64,000 bases of DNA from an uncultured Litorivicinus sp. (GTDB lineage Bacteria > Pseudomonadota > Gammaproteobacteria > Pseudomonadales > Litorivicinaceae), in assembly GCA_902541775.1 (NCBI GenBank), contig CACBSE010000001.1, positions 42,559 to 106,558 on the forward strand, written 5' to 3'. Each line of letters opens with the position of its first letter. Position 1 is the first letter of the stretch. This document shows positions 1 to 9,479 of the stretch, in pieces. Under the pieces are notes generated by a model. That model saw only the letters and a list, made by a program, of their open reading frames with translations, did not search any database and was not told the DNA's origin. The translations under genes were made by a program, and so were the position numbers.

Positions 1-1827
1 AATAAATCCGTACCCATGGTCAGTCGCTAACACCCATTGAGTTGTTTCATCGGCAAGCGCTAGCTGAGCAATTTTAGCGTTCGTCGCCAAATCAATCCGA
101 CCCGATAACGGCTCACCCTGACTCCGTGCCGACGGCAGTGTATGTGTCTGCACCGAATATGCACGTCCTGTTGTATCAAATGCGACTAGCGGCTGGTTCG
201 AGCGGCCCTGAGCTGAAGTCAGATATTGATCTCCAGATTTAAAGGTTAAGGCGCGAGGATCGATGTCGTGGCCTTTGGCAGACCGAATCCAGCCATTATC
301 ACTCAACACGACAGTCACAGGCTCTGATGCGACTAACTGATCCTCACGGAGAGCACGCGCTTCCTGCCTCACGACAATCGGCGAACTACGCTTATCCCCA
401 TAGGTCTCTGCATCCTGTGTAAGCTCATCTCGCATCAATCGCGTCATTTTTGTGCGAGAACCGAGCACACCTTCCAGATACTTCCGCTCTTTCTCGAGCT
501 CTTTTTGCTCTGCTTGAATTTTCACTTCTTCGAGCTTGGCCAGGTGACGCAACCGAAGATCAAGAATGGCATTCGCTTGGATTTCACTGAGTTTAAATCG
601 AACCATAAATTCGTGTTTCGGTTCATCCTCTTCACGGATTATTCGAATCACTTCGTCGATATTCAGGTAAGCGACCAAGTAACCTTCTAAAATATGCAGA
701 CGGTCCATCACCTGATCGAGACGATGGGCTAATCGTCGAGTCACCGTCTGACGACGCCAATCAAGCCATTCGCTCAGAATCGAACGTAGGGACTTTACCT
801 GTGGGCGACCATCAACACCAATCACGTTCAAGTTGATACGATAAGTTTTCTCGAGGTCAGTGGTCGCGAACAAGTGCGTCATAACTTCTTCAGCGTTCAC
901 TCGATTTGAACGCGGCGTTAATACCAAACGAATCGGGTTTTCATGATCTGACTCATCACGCAAATCGACAATCATTGGTAATTTCTTGGCCTGCATTTGT
1001 GCGGCGATTTGTTCAAGGATACGCGCTGGAGATGCCTGGTGTGGTAACGCATTAATCACGATATCGCCATCTTCAGATATATAGGTCGCACGCATCCGGA
1101 TCGATCCGGTACCGTTCTGATAGATCCTCGTCAAATCTGCGGAAGGAGTAATAATTTCGGCACTCGTCGGATAATCTGGACCCGGGACAAGTCGCATCAA
1201 ATCACCAACCGAAGCGTCAGGATCATCGAGCAGATGAACGGCAGCGTTCACAACTTCACGCAAATTGTGTGGCGGTATGTCAGTCGCCATACCGACTGCA
1301 ATACCGGTGGTTCCATTTAGAAGGATTGATGGTACACGCGCTGGAAGTAACTTGGGTTCTTTGAGGGTACCGTCGAAATTTGGCTGCCAATCGACTGTCC
1401 CTTGACCCAATTCGTCGAGCAAGATTTTGGCAATGGGTGTCAGACGTGCTTCCGTATAGCGCATTGCAGCGAAGCTTTTTGGGTCGTCTGGACTACCCCA
1501 ATTTCCCTGACCATCGACCAGTGGATAGCGTGTAGAGAACGGTTGCGCCAACAATACCATCGCTTCGTAGCATGCAGAGTCGCCATGGGGATGGAACTTA
1601 CCTAGCACATCACCAACTGTTCGCGCTGATTTCTTATGCTTGGATTGAGCGGATAAACCAAGTTCACTCATTGCATAAATAATGCGCCGTTGAACTGGTT
1701 TTAATCCATCGCCGATATGAGGAAGAGCTCGGTCCAAAATAACGTACATCGAATAATCGAGGTACGCTTTTTCGGTATATGTTTTTAAGGGAAGCCGTTC
1801 GAAAGCTTCGGTAGATTCAAGCGCCAA
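1..1827 (-). CDS. parC: DNA topoisomerase IV subunit A, 3' end cut by window
   Basis: Subunit A of topoisomerase IV, the type II enzyme that decatenates daughter chromosomes with ParE. The minus-strand frame is open from 1827 to the window edge (609 codons, C-terminal part missing; the family is about 750 residues). Near the N-terminus it reads [20 protein letters not shown] and then [13 protein letters not shown], the quinolone-determining region with the sensitive-type Ser and Glu. The last visible residues, LATDHGYGF, match the C-terminal beta-pinwheel region of ParC. No ATG precedes the conserved start; a TTG at 1827 with an AAAGG ribosome site 8 nt upstream is the best start. GyrA is the alternative, but the short N-terminus and the motifs favour ParC. 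Confidence 0.93.
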   Translation of the reverse strand, partial: MALESTEAFERLPLKTYTEKAYLDYSMYVILDRALPHIGDGLKPVQRRIIYAMSELGLSAQSKHKKSARTVGDVLGKFHPHGDSACYEAMVLLAQPFSTRYPLVDGQGNWGSPDDPKSFAAMRYTEARLTPIAKILLDELGQGTVDWQPNFDGTLKEPKLLPARVPSILLNGTTGIAVGMATDIPPHNLREVVNAAVHLLDDPDASVGDLMRLVPGPDYPTSAEIITPSADLTRIYQNGTGSIRMRATYISEDGDIVINALPHQASPARILEQIAAQMQAKKLPMIVDLRDESDHENPIRLVLTPRSNRVNAEEVMTHLFATTDLEKTYRINLNVIGVDGRPQVKSLRSILSEWLDWRRQTVTRRLAHRLDQVMDRLHILEGYLVAYLNIDEVIRIIREEDEPKHEFMVRFKLSEIQANAILDLRLRHLAKLEEVKIQAEQKELEKERKYLEGVLGSRTKMTRLMRDELTQDAETYGDKRSSPIVVRQEARALREDQLVASEPVTVVLSDNGWIRSAKGHDIDPRALTFKSGDQYLTSAQGRSNQPLVAFDTTGRAYSVQTHTLPSARSQGEPLSGRIDLATNAKIAQLALADETTQWVLATDHGYGFI

Positions 1828-1862
1828 TGGAGTAACCTTTGAGTCGTTACAAAAATCAAACG

Positions 1863-2270
1863 CTACCGTTGGATTTGATCGTAAGCAAGACTACCGAGAA
1901 CTAAAGCAATTAAATACGGGATGATAATCGCAGGTTCGAGTAAGACAGACGCAAACGCTGGGTCCGGACAAAAACCTGAAACGCCCCAGCCAATACCAAA
2001 CAAGACAGTACCGATCACTAATTGCTGATCGATCACACCATGTGTCGGCACTTGAATATCGTCAAAAACCAGTGGCTTTTCAAGCTTTTTCAGACACAAA
2101 AAGCTGACCGCTGCCACTGGAATCCCGCCGCCCATCACGAAAATCAAGCTCGGACTCCACGTACCTGCGATATCAAAGAAGTTAACGATCTTTGACGAAT
2201 TCGTGATTCCGACTAAGGATTAACCACTACCAGAGACAGCACCGATTACAAATACGATACTCTTTGTTAT
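1863..2270 (-). pseudogene. YeeE/YedE (DUF6691-type) sulfur transporter half, degraded
   Basis: Second half of a two-gene YeeE/YedE transporter, a family linked to thiosulfate or sulfur-compound uptake. The in-frame reading keeps family landmarks: WSPSLIFVMGGG, then FGIGWGVSGFCPDPAFAS and a final hydrophobic segment. Two lesions are visible. An in-frame TAA at 2222-2220 falls in the first membrane segment. The expected start, overlapping the previous stop, reads ATA (2270-2268) instead of ATG. The intact tail (2147-1863) could only be made from a weak internal TTG and would lack the first helix. It lies next to a persulfide dioxygenase and sulfate permease, the usual company of this transporter. 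Non-functional by inference. Confidence 0.75.
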
Positions 2271-2691
2271 GACGGATCCTTCGTTAAATGACGAATAACA
2301 AAAACGGTGATGGCTGCTGCCGCCATAGAACAGCAGATCGCCGCGATCGAATGTTTCGAAAGTCGTGAAATACCGCGAATGCCGAGGCCACTGATACACC
2401 CTGGACCAACACGTGTGCCATAGCCCACCAGAAAGTCGCCAGTCATCATCGGAATCAGACCCATGAGTTCAAATTCATGTGGCGATCACGAGGCCATCGA
2501 CCGCACTGCAGGCTATCTCACCAAACCGATTAAAAAAAGGCCGCCACGAGCCCCGGACAAAATCAAAATTTAGGGTGCGGGCAATATTCCGAATAGCCCG
2601 AGAATACGTCCAAAGAAATAAATACAGCTACAGCAGACAATCCAATTAAGAAGCCCCCTGACACAGACAGCATCGGCGTAAATTCAGTCAT
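2267..2691 (-). pseudogene. YeeE/YedE sulfur transporter first half, frameshifted
   Basis: First half of the YeeE/YedE pair. From the ATG at 2691 it reads MTEFTPMLSVSGGFLIGLSA and continues about 40 codons to a stop. A shift of frame near 2590 would continue with the family's GRILGIFGIL-like segment, and further stops follow before the frame recovers at about 2464 with GTRVGPGCISGLGIRGISRL, the conserved Cys-containing signature (GCxSGHGxCGxSRL in relatives; here the His and second Cys are replaced). Several independent lesions make it a pseudogene. It ends at 2267, overlapping the second half as intact pairs do. The decay looks recent because sequence similarity persists on both sides of each lesion. 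Confidence 0.75.
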
Positions 2692-2750
2692 CGTTGATTT
2701 ACCTCAAGGTCAACATATAACAGATACTATCAAATCATAAGATCAAGTGA

Positions 2751-2762
2751 TATAAGCTTATA
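2751..2762. promoter_or_regulatory. 12-bp perfect palindrome upstream of the persulfide dioxygenase gene
   Basis: TATAAGCTTATA is a perfect palindrome 30 nt before the GTG start at 2793, inside an AT-rich stretch (2713-2765) between the divergent decayed transporter and the dioxygenase gene. Blh/ETHE1 operons in proteobacteria are often controlled by BigR/SqrR ArsR-type persulfide sensors that bind AT-rich palindromes near the promoter, so this is a candidate operator. No ArsR gene is in the window. Confidence 0.4.
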
Positions 2763-2792
2763 ACTAAATGCTTTAGCGGAAAGGAGATTACC

Positions 2793-3653
2793 GTGGCACC
2801 TGATGTCCGAGCATTCTTTGATCACAAAACATGGACGCTAACCTATCTCGTCAAGGATCCTGATTCGTCTGCTTGTGCAATCATCGACTCAGTACTCGAC
2901 TATGAGGGGGCGAGCGGCCGAACAAGAACAGATGGCGCAGAACAAGTCATCTCAATGGTTATTAACGAAAACTTAACGGTCAAATGGATTCTAGAAACCC
3001 ATGTTCACGCTGATCACTTGTCAGCTGCTCCGTATTTACACAAGCATCTCGGTGGCAAAATCGGTATTGGTGCCCACATCACCGATGTGCAACAAATTTT
3101 TGGCAATCTATTCAATGTCGAGCCTGAATTCTGTCGTGATGGGTCCCAGTTTGATCATTTATTCGTCGACGGCGACTCCTTCACGATCGGCGGACTCACA
3201 GCGAAAGCAATACATACTCCTGGGCATACACCGGCTTGCATGACCTACCAAATCGGTGATGCGCTGTTCGTTGGTGACACAATGTTTATGCCAGATTCTG
3301 GAACGGCGCGTTGTGATTTCCCAGGCGGTGACGCGCGTGTTCTTTATCAGAGCATCCAAAAACTGTTGGCACTACCACCGGAAACACGAATGTTCATGTG
3401 TCATGACTACATGCCCAATGGTCGTGAAATGCAATATGTAACGACTGTTGGCAAGCAAAAAGCTTCCAATCTTCACGTCCATGATGGCATTTCAGAAGAC
3501 GAATTTGTCACAATGCGCAGAGCGAAAGATCAATCACTTAGCATGCCATTACTGATTCTGCCGTCTGTACAGGTCAATATGCGAGCCGGAAAATTACCGC
3601 CCGCTGAAGAGAATGGCGTACGCTATCTCAAAATCCCGCTCGATGCCGTCTAA
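2793..3653 (+). CDS. ETHE1/Blh-like persulfide dioxygenase (MBL fold)
   Basis: Metallo-beta-lactamase fold protein of 286 residues resembling ETHE1/Blh persulfide dioxygenases, which oxidise glutathione persulfide to sulfite in the cytoplasm using one Fe(II). The metal motif THVHADH is at residues 69-75; HTPGHTPACMTY, FVGDTMF, the DFPGGDA loop and FMCHDY follow in family order. Translation starts at a GTG with AAGGAG (2781-2786) at good spacing. The next gene is a DUF442 protein 9 nt downstream, then a SulP permease, matching the Blh-type sulfide detoxification clusters. Glyoxalase II is the alternative fold relative, but the DFPGG loop and neighbours favour the dioxygenase. Confidence 0.85.
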   Translation: MAPDVRAFFDHKTWTLTYLVKDPDSSACAIIDSVLDYEGASGRTRTDGAEQVISMVINENLTVKWILETHVHADHLSAAPYLHKHLGGKIGIGAHITDVQQIFGNLFNVEPEFCRDGSQFDHLFVDGDSFTIGGLTAKAIHTPGHTPACMTYQIGDALFVGDTMFMPDSGTARCDFPGGDARVLYQSIQKLLALPPETRMFMCHDYMPNGREMQYVTTVGKQKASNLHVHDGISEDEFVTMRRAKDQSLSMPLLILPSVQVNMRAGKLPPAEENGVRYLKIPLDAV

Positions 3654-3662
3654 GGAAGCGCT

Positions 3663-4073
3663 ATGATTATTCGTCAACTGGCACCTGGACTGTCTGTCGC
3701 TGACCAACTCACTATGGATGATTTGGAAGCGGTAAAAGAAGCTGGTTTTAAAGCTGTTATTTGTAACCGCCCTGATGAGGAGGGTGAACCGCATGCAGAG
3801 GCCGACTCAATAGCACAAAAAGCGAACGCTCTTGGCCTGGAATTCCGTTATCTGCCCGTCAATGGTGCAAACATCACAGATACTGATGTTGCACAACATG
3901 CTGCACTGCTGTCGGAAGTACCAGGGCCTGTTTTGACTTATTGCCGTTCCGGAGCGCGTTGTGCCAAGTTATGGGCGCTGTCTGAGGCCGGCAAACAGGA
4001 TGTCAATACGCTCATCGAGACAGTGGACAAAGCGGGCTTAAGCATCGTCGATATCGCTCATCGGTTGTCATAA
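3663..4073 (+). CDS. DUF442 / TIGR01244 phosphatase-fold sulfurtransferase-like protein
   Basis: A 136-residue protein of the DUF442 (TIGR01244) family, which has a dual-specificity phosphatase-like fold. In several bacteria it is fused to, or encoded beside, Blh-type persulfide dioxygenases and is thought to handle sulfane sulfur. The Cys loop LTYCRSGARC places the candidate catalytic Cys at residue 94, followed by Arg at 99. AICNRPDEEGEP-type sequence near residue 34 is also typical (here VICNRPDEEGEP). The ATG has AAGGA 7 nt upstream overlapping the end of the dioxygenase gene, so the two are cotranscribed and probably coupled. Its exact substrate is not settled. Confidence 0.85.
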   Translation: MIIRQLAPGLSVADQLTMDDLEAVKEAGFKAVICNRPDEEGEPHAEADSIAQKANALGLEFRYLPVNGANITDTDVAQHAALLSEVPGPVLTYCRSGARCAKLWALSEAGKQDVNTLIETVDKAGLSIVDIAHRLS

Positions 4074-4287
4074 GCGATCTGTAGACCGATATGTTAGATG
4101 AACTGAAAGGATCTTGTGCGGTAAGGGTGCCGTGGCTCTATATGGATATGGCACGAGACTCATACCAAAAAAGAACAATGTTTGATCGTTGCTCAGTTCA
4201 GGTCACTAGCTTTCATAGCTCGCAACGCCATTTCAATGGACTTCTACCTAATGCTCAATGGACGAGAATGACTCGTGATATCCTAAC

Positions 4288-6024
4288 GTGCTAAAACCAC
4301 CACTGTTGCAGTGGGCTAAGGCCTACAATTGCTCGAAACTAAGCGACGATACGGTTGCAGCTGTCATCGTCACCATAATGCTGATTCCTCAATCTCTCGC
4401 TTACGCGCTGCTTGCTGGATTACCCCCGGAAGTTGGCCTTTATGCGTCAATTCTGCCTTTATTCGCTTATGCTCTCCTCGGCTCGAGCATGACGCTTGCT
4501 GTTGGACCTGTCGCTGTCATTTCGTTAATGACAGCAGCAGCAATCGGTCCAATCGCCACACCAGACTCACCGGAATACTTAGGTGCAGCGATCTTGCTGA
4601 GCCTGCTATCAGGCGCCATCCTCTTGGGGCTTGGGTTTGCCCGCGCAGGATTTCTTGCCAATCTTCTCTCGCACTCGGTGATCTCTGGCTTTATCAGCGC
4701 CTCCGCAATCTTAATCGCAGTCGGTCAACTTAAGCACATCTTGGGCATCCGAGTGTATGGTCACGATATGCCATCAATTCTGCTAAACCTTACAACACAT
4801 CTGAATGAGACAAATTTGCCGACGTTAGTCATCGGTGTTTCCTCAATGATCTTTCTATTTTGGGTCCGCAATGGGCTCGAACCTCTATTGACGAAAATCG
4901 GGATGACCGCGGCCGTTGCCGGGAGTGTGACTAAGGCCGGCCCGGTAGTGGCCGTGATTGTTTCAACGACAATTGTCAGCTTTTTTGCCTTGCATCATGC
5001 AGGTGTCTCAATCATTGGCGTTATCCCTGACGGACTGCCGGTACCCTCATTGCCCGAGCTTGATCTAACCCTTGCCAAACAACTCCTTCCTGCAGCATTT
5101 CTGATCTCGATCGTTGGCTTCGTTGAGACAGTGAGCGTCGGCCACACACTCGCCGCCCGTCGCCGCGAAAGAATCCAGCCGAACCAAGAGTTGATCGGAT
5201 TGGGAGCAGCAAATATTGCCAGTGGTTTTGGCGGAGGGTTCCCCGTCACTGGTGGGTTTAGCCGCTCAGTGGTGAATTTTGAGGCCGGTGCAAAAACACC
5301 ACTTGCGGGTATCATCACTGCAATCATGATTGCAATGACTGCCTTATTCTTGACCCCCCTGTTTGAATATCTTCCCAAAGCTGTGTTGGCTGCGACAGTC
5401 ATCGTGGCTGTCCTATCTCTTGTCGATTTGAGAGCGATCCATCGCGTTTGGGTCTTTTCTAAACCGGATTTTTGGGCGATGTTAACAACGATCATCGTGG
5501 TCCTAGGGATCGGAATCGAAGCCGGAATAGTGGCCGGAATTGTCGTTTCAATTTGCTTTCTATTGGCGAAAATTGCACGTCCACACTTCGCTGTCATCGG
5601 TCAGATCCCTGGCACCCAGCACTTTCGAAATGCAAACCGCCATGACGTCCTGAAAAGTGAAAAAATTCTGGCCATCCGCTTGGACGAAATGCTGTATTTT
5701 TTAAACGGCCATACCTTCGAAGATGCTATCAATGAGTTACTCAGCAAAAACAAACACCTGACCGATCTGGTGTTGCTCTGTCACGCGATCAACGAAATTG
5801 ATGCGTCAGGCCTTGAAGTGCTCGAATCGATTAATGAAAGACTACATTCTCAGAACATCAAATTTCACTTGTCAGAGGTCAAAGGGCCTGTGATGGATCG
5901 CCTAGACCGAGTCGGTTTCAGAACGCACCTGACAGGGCAGATTTTCCTCTCACATTATGAGGCGATGTGTACACTCGACCCAGCGTGCGAGACTAACGGC
6001 AACACTCAATCAGCTGGAGCGTAG
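4288..6024 (+). CDS. SulP family anion permease with STAS domain
   Basis: Inner-membrane SulP (SLC26-like) transporter, 578 residues, probably for sulfate or a related anion such as bicarbonate. The hydrophobic core spans about residues 20-430 and contains IPQSLAYALLAGLPPEVGLY and the signature QELIGLGAANIASGFGGGFP. A C-terminal STAS domain (about 440-560) has the INEIDASGLEVLE motif. The start is a GTG at 4288 without a strong ribosome site; 214 nt separate it from the DUF442 gene and hold nothing recognisable. Sulfite or sulfate export or uptake fits the persulfide-oxidation neighbourhood. It overlaps the end of the convergent murQ by 15 nt. Confidence 0.88.
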   Translation: MLKPPLLQWAKAYNCSKLSDDTVAAVIVTIMLIPQSLAYALLAGLPPEVGLYASILPLFAYALLGSSMTLAVGPVAVISLMTAAAIGPIATPDSPEYLGAAILLSLLSGAILLGLGFARAGFLANLLSHSVISGFISASAILIAVGQLKHILGIRVYGHDMPSILLNLTTHLNETNLPTLVIGVSSMIFLFWVRNGLEPLLTKIGMTAAVAGSVTKAGPVVAVIVSTTIVSFFALHHAGVSIIGVIPDGLPVPSLPELDLTLAKQLLPAAFLISIVGFVETVSVGHTLAARRRERIQPNQELIGLGAANIASGFGGGFPVTGGFSRSVVNFEAGAKTPLAGIITAIMIAMTALFLTPLFEYLPKAVLAATVIVAVLSLVDLRAIHRVWVFSKPDFWAMLTTIIVVLGIGIEAGIVAGIVVSICFLLAKIARPHFAVIGQIPGTQHFRNANRHDVLKSEKILAIRLDEMLYFLNGHTFEDAINELLSKNKHLTDLVLLCHAINEIDASGLEVLESINERLHSQNIKFHLSEVKGPVMDRLDRVGFRTHLTGQIFLSHYEAMCTLDPACETNGNTQSAGA

Positions 6025-6915
6025 CAGCTCACTAAAAGGACGCTCATCCGCGAGAGCTTCTTGGGCATCTCCACGATCCCACCCTGATGCGACCAATAAG
6101 CCTGTGCGTAAATCCCAATTTAGTTCATGCAACAACTGATACGCACGCGACTGGTCAAACCCATCGATTTGGCCTGCCAAGATTCGCGCCTGACGGTCTT
6201 TCAGTTTCGCATTTGTTGCCTGAACACACAGCATCTCATTACCGAGCACACGCCCAAGCTGCGTCATAAGCGCTGTGGAGAACGCATTCAGTAATGCTTT
6301 TTGCGCCGTACCAGCACCCAACCGCGTGGAGCCAGCAAGGACTTCAGCACCCGTTTCAGTGACCAAACCATGCTCGGCGATGGTAACCAGTTGACCGGCC
6401 GGATTTGAACTCACACCAATGGTCAAAGCACCTTGCACTTTGGCTGCTGCGAGAACCTGACAAGTGAATGGCGTATTCCCCGAGGCTGCAATACCAATGA
6501 TCACATCTGAGGCAGTGAGACACTGTTGTTCGACCTGTACAACCGCGTCATCGACATCATCTTCGGCACCCTCGACCGATTCAGCAAGCGCCTTCGCACC
6601 CCCTGCAATCAAATAGATCAGACGATTCAGGGGCCATCCAAACGTTGGGACCAGTTCGACACCGTCCTGAACACCAATCCGAATGGAACAACCTGCCCCA
6701 GCATACACTAGTCGCCCTTCACTCCGACGAAGACGGTCTGTCGCAGCCTCGACAGCGGCGGCAAGTTGATCTGTAATTTTTCGAATCGCCTCAACCGCTT
6801 GAGCCTGCGACGCCAACAAACGCTCTAATTGCAGAGCAACCGGAAGCCGATCAAACTCTCGACCAGCCGGATCGACGATCTCCGTCGGTGATAGCGTTAC
6901 TTTTTCTTGGCCCAC
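6010..6915 (-). CDS. murQ: N-acetylmuramic acid 6-phosphate etherase-like protein
   Basis: MurQ cleaves the lactyl ether of MurNAc-6-phosphate to GlcNAc-6-phosphate and D-lactate in cell-wall recycling. The 301-residue product has one SIS domain: GAGCSIRIGVQDGVEL, a variant of the usual GAGTSGRLGVLDAxE, keeps the Glu, and AVEGAEDD keeps the second acidic site; GIAASGNTPFTCQVL is the SIS sugar-phosphate loop. The C-terminal helical domain DRQARILAG...ANxQAR-like is recognisable. Start is GTG 6915, overlapping the end of glnS by 19 nt. The loop substitutions (Thr to Cys, Gly to Ile) are unusual. No anmK or murP neighbour is seen, so the pathway is only partly supported here. Confidence 0.85.
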   Translation of the reverse strand: MGQEKVTLSPTEIVDPAGREFDRLPVALQLERLLASQAQAVEAIRKITDQLAAAVEAATDRLRRSEGRLVYAGAGCSIRIGVQDGVELVPTFGWPLNRLIYLIAGGAKALAESVEGAEDDVDDAVVQVEQQCLTASDVIIGIAASGNTPFTCQVLAAAKVQGALTIGVSSNPAGQLVTIAEHGLVTETGAEVLAGSTRLGAGTAQKALLNAFSTALMTQLGRVLGNEMLCVQATNAKLKDRQARILAGQIDGFDQSRAYQLLHELNWDLRTGLLVASGWDRGDAQEALADERPFSELLRSS

Positions 6916-8543
6916 GCGTGTTTCAATGTCACAGAACGGTTATAAATGATCCGGTCGTCAGAACTCTCAGAATCTTGTTTAAAAAAACCAACACGCTCGA
7001 ATTGGAAATAGGCATCAGGCATCAGTGTCCCGAGTGCAGGCTCAACCAACGCTTGACCGTTAATCAGTGATTCTGAATTCATGACTGATGCAAGATCTTC
7101 ATAGTTTCCCGGATCCGGCACTGTGAAGAGTCGATCATACAAACGCACATCGACTTCTCTCGCGGATGCTGCGTGGACCCAATGGATAGTGCCCTTGACC
7201 TTCCGGCCTGATTGATCCCGCCCTGAACGCGTCTCTGGGTCGTATCGCACATGAACTTCAGATACTAGCCCCTGAGCATCAAGCACGACGTCCTCGAAAT
7301 CGACAATGAATCCATACTTCAATCGAACGCTACCGCCAGGGGATAGTCGGAAGAACCCTTCGGGTGGGTTAAGTTCAAAATCTGACCGATCAATCGAAAG
7401 CTCACGACCGAAAAGCATAGTGCGAGATCCTAATTCAGGGCGCTTAGGGTGCCAGGGAACGTCCAGCCCCAGAGAGACTTGATCCCAGTTCGTGACCACG
7501 ACCTTCAGCGGATTTAAAACAGCCATCGCTTTGTGCGCACGCCGTTCGAGGTCATCACGGATCGAACTTTCGAGAATCTGTAGTTCGATGGTGTTCAGCT
7601 TCCGCGTGACGCCAATGCGTTCGCAGAAAAATCGAATGCCCTCGGGTGAGTAACCTCGACGACGCATCCCAGCGATCGTCGGCATCCGTGGATCATCCCA
7701 CCCGGATACATAGCCGCCCTCAACCAATGCATTCAACTTCCGTTTACTGGTCACAGTCCCCTCAAGTTCAAGGCGACTGAATTCAGTTTGTTTCGGTCGA
7801 TGAGGGACTGGCAGTTTTTTCAACAGCCACTCATATAGCGGTCTGTGATCTTCAAACTCGAGCGTACATAACGAATGCGTGATCCCTTCGATTGCATCAC
7901 TTTGACCATGAGCATAATCGTAGGTGGGGTAAATACACCACTGATCACCAGTCCGTGGATGTGATAGGTGCCGAATGCGATATAGCGCCGGATCGCGAAG
8001 ATTCAAATTCGGGGCCGACATTGAAATCTTCGCTCGAAGAACAGCTGCCCCTACAAGTAATTCTCCATCACGCATTTTTAGAAATAGCGCTTCGTTTTCT
8101 TCGGGCGAGCGATCACGATAAGGACTATCGACTCCAGGCTCCGTCAATGTTCCCCGGTTGGCTCGCATTGCTTCCGCTGACTGCTCATCAACGTAGGCAT
8201 CTCCATTTCGGATTAAATGCAATGCCCAATCAAAGAGTTGCTGAAAATAGTCGGCCGTGTGGTAGAGTGCTGACCAGTCAAACCCAAGCCAACTCACATC
8301 TGCTTGAATTGCATCAATATATTCCTGAGATTCTTTCTCGGGGTTGGTGTCATCAAATCGAAGATGACAACGCCCGCCAAACTCTTCAGCCAATCCAAAG
8401 TTGAGACAGATACTCTTCGCGTGACCAACGTGCAAATACCCATTGGGCTCTGGTGGAAAACGCGTGACGACTTCCGTCAGTTGACCCTGTTTAATTTGGT
8501 CGGCGATCTTTGTCCGAATAAAGTTCGTTGGCTTTTCGCTCAC
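6897..8543 (-). CDS. glnS: Glutamine--tRNA ligase
   Basis: Class I glutaminyl-tRNA synthetase, 548 residues (E. coli 554), charging tRNA-Gln. PPEPNGYLHVGHAKS carries the HIGH-type motif near residue 30, and VTSKRKLN is the KMSKS-type loop at about 265. The C-terminal beta-barrel anticodon-binding part is intact (WVHAASAREVDVRLYDRLF). The start is GTG at 8543, 2 nt after the thioredoxin-TPR stop, so the genes form an operon with murQ downstream. Glutamyl-tRNA synthetase is excluded by the eukaryote-like GlnRS architecture and the LDFEDxRPxYEW-type signature (here LEFEDHRPLYEW). Confidence 0.97.
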   Translation of the reverse strand: MSEKPTNFIRTKIADQIKQGQLTEVVTRFPPEPNGYLHVGHAKSICLNFGLAEEFGGRCHLRFDDTNPEKESQEYIDAIQADVSWLGFDWSALYHTADYFQQLFDWALHLIRNGDAYVDEQSAEAMRANRGTLTEPGVDSPYRDRSPEENEALFLKMRDGELLVGAAVLRAKISMSAPNLNLRDPALYRIRHLSHPRTGDQWCIYPTYDYAHGQSDAIEGITHSLCTLEFEDHRPLYEWLLKKLPVPHRPKQTEFSRLELEGTVTSKRKLNALVEGGYVSGWDDPRMPTIAGMRRRGYSPEGIRFFCERIGVTRKLNTIELQILESSIRDDLERRAHKAMAVLNPLKVVVTNWDQVSLGLDVPWHPKRPELGSRTMLFGRELSIDRSDFELNPPEGFFRLSPGGSVRLKYGFIVDFEDVVLDAQGLVSEVHVRYDPETRSGRDQSGRKVKGTIHWVHAASAREVDVRLYDRLFTVPDPGNYEDLASVMNSESLINGQALVEPALGTLMPDAYFQFERVGFFKQDSESSDDRIIYNRSVTLKHAWAKKK

Positions 8544-8545
8544 GG

Positions 8546-9409
8546 TTACACCATCAACAAAGTCGCAAGCTGTCTGCGGCCTGTTCGTGCTCGCGGATCG
8601 TCATTACCCAACCGATCAAAGATTTGAATCAATAACAAACGCGCGGCATCGTCGTTATATTGGCGATCAGTCCGAATGATGGTTAATAGATGCGTTATCG
8701 CTGACTCGACATCATCGGAGACCATTAGGTGCACAGCTAAGAAATAACGGGCCTCACTGTCCTCATCACTCGCCTCGATGCGAGATTCGCAAGTTGCGCG
8801 ATCAGGGGCGCCGGCTAATAAATCCCGAAATGCCTTGCCCGCAGCAATCGACTTCGCCCGCGGATCCACCCGATGTGCATCTGGGAGACGCTCAATAATT
8901 GCTTCAGCACTGTCTAAATCACCCTTTTTGAGTAGCACCTGCGCCATATCAAGATACACATCATAATTTTCTGGATCATCTGCGGTAATCAGCTGATACA
9001 AGGCAATCGCTTCATCATATTGACCCAATGCGACAAGCTCAGCGGCACGTTCCAGCGGAGATGCTTCGACTCGCTCAACATGCTTGTCTAAAATGGCACG
9101 AATCTCCCCGTCGGACAGCGCTCCCGTAAAATGATCAGCTGGCTGGCCATTCTTAAAAAGGACGACAGTCGGCAAAGAACGCACACCCATTCCTGCCAGA
9201 AGCATTTGCTCCGCATCCGCATCGACCTTGGCTAAAATGAACGCACCGGCATATTCATCAGCGAGTCGTTCAAGCATGGGACCTAACGTTTTACACGGGC
9301 CACACCATTCCGCGTAAAAATCGACGAGAACAGGGGTTGCCTGTGATTTTTGGAGAACATCTGTCTCAAAAGTTTCAGATGTGACTTGGATTGAATAAAC
9401 GTCGGACAT
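8546..9409 (-). CDS. Thioredoxin-TPR protein (YbbN/CnoX-like)
   Basis: A 287-residue cytoplasmic protein with an N-terminal thioredoxin domain (residues 5-108) and a C-terminal helical TPR-like region. Unlike E. coli CnoX/YbbN, which lacks the standard site, this protein has a full WCGPC redox motif in FYAEWCGPCKTLGPM, so it may be an active oxidoreductase as well as a holdase-type chaperone that guards substrates under oxidative stress. FKNGQPADHFTGAL supplies the cis-Pro side of the fold in family fashion. ATG with AGG 5 nt upstream. First gene of the glnS-murQ operon; sufE is divergent 70 nt away. Confidence 0.88.
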   Translation of the reverse strand: MSDVYSIQVTSETFETDVLQKSQATPVLVDFYAEWCGPCKTLGPMLERLADEYAGAFILAKVDADAEQMLLAGMGVRSLPTVVLFKNGQPADHFTGALSDGEIRAILDKHVERVEASPLERAAELVALGQYDEAIALYQLITADDPENYDVYLDMAQVLLKKGDLDSAEAIIERLPDAHRVDPRAKSIAAGKAFRDLLAGAPDRATCESRIEASDEDSEARYFLAVHLMVSDDVESAITHLLTIIRTDRQYNDDAARLLLIQIFDRLGNDDPRARTGRRQLATLLMV

Positions 9410-9479
9410 AATAACCTGTAAGTTTCATAAATTTGCGACGGAGTATACCCTGTCGTGACCTTTTGACGTGAGACCACAC

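Noticed and set aside
4091..4294. 67-codon ORF between the DUF442 gene and the SulP permease
   Set aside because: No ribosome site, no recognisable family, and it overlaps the permease start; the 214-nt gap holds nothing I can name.
4995..5597. 200-codon ORF antisense to the SulP gene
   Set aside because: A shadow frame of a high-confidence membrane protein gene; composition rich in Thr/Ile/Pro without domain signals.
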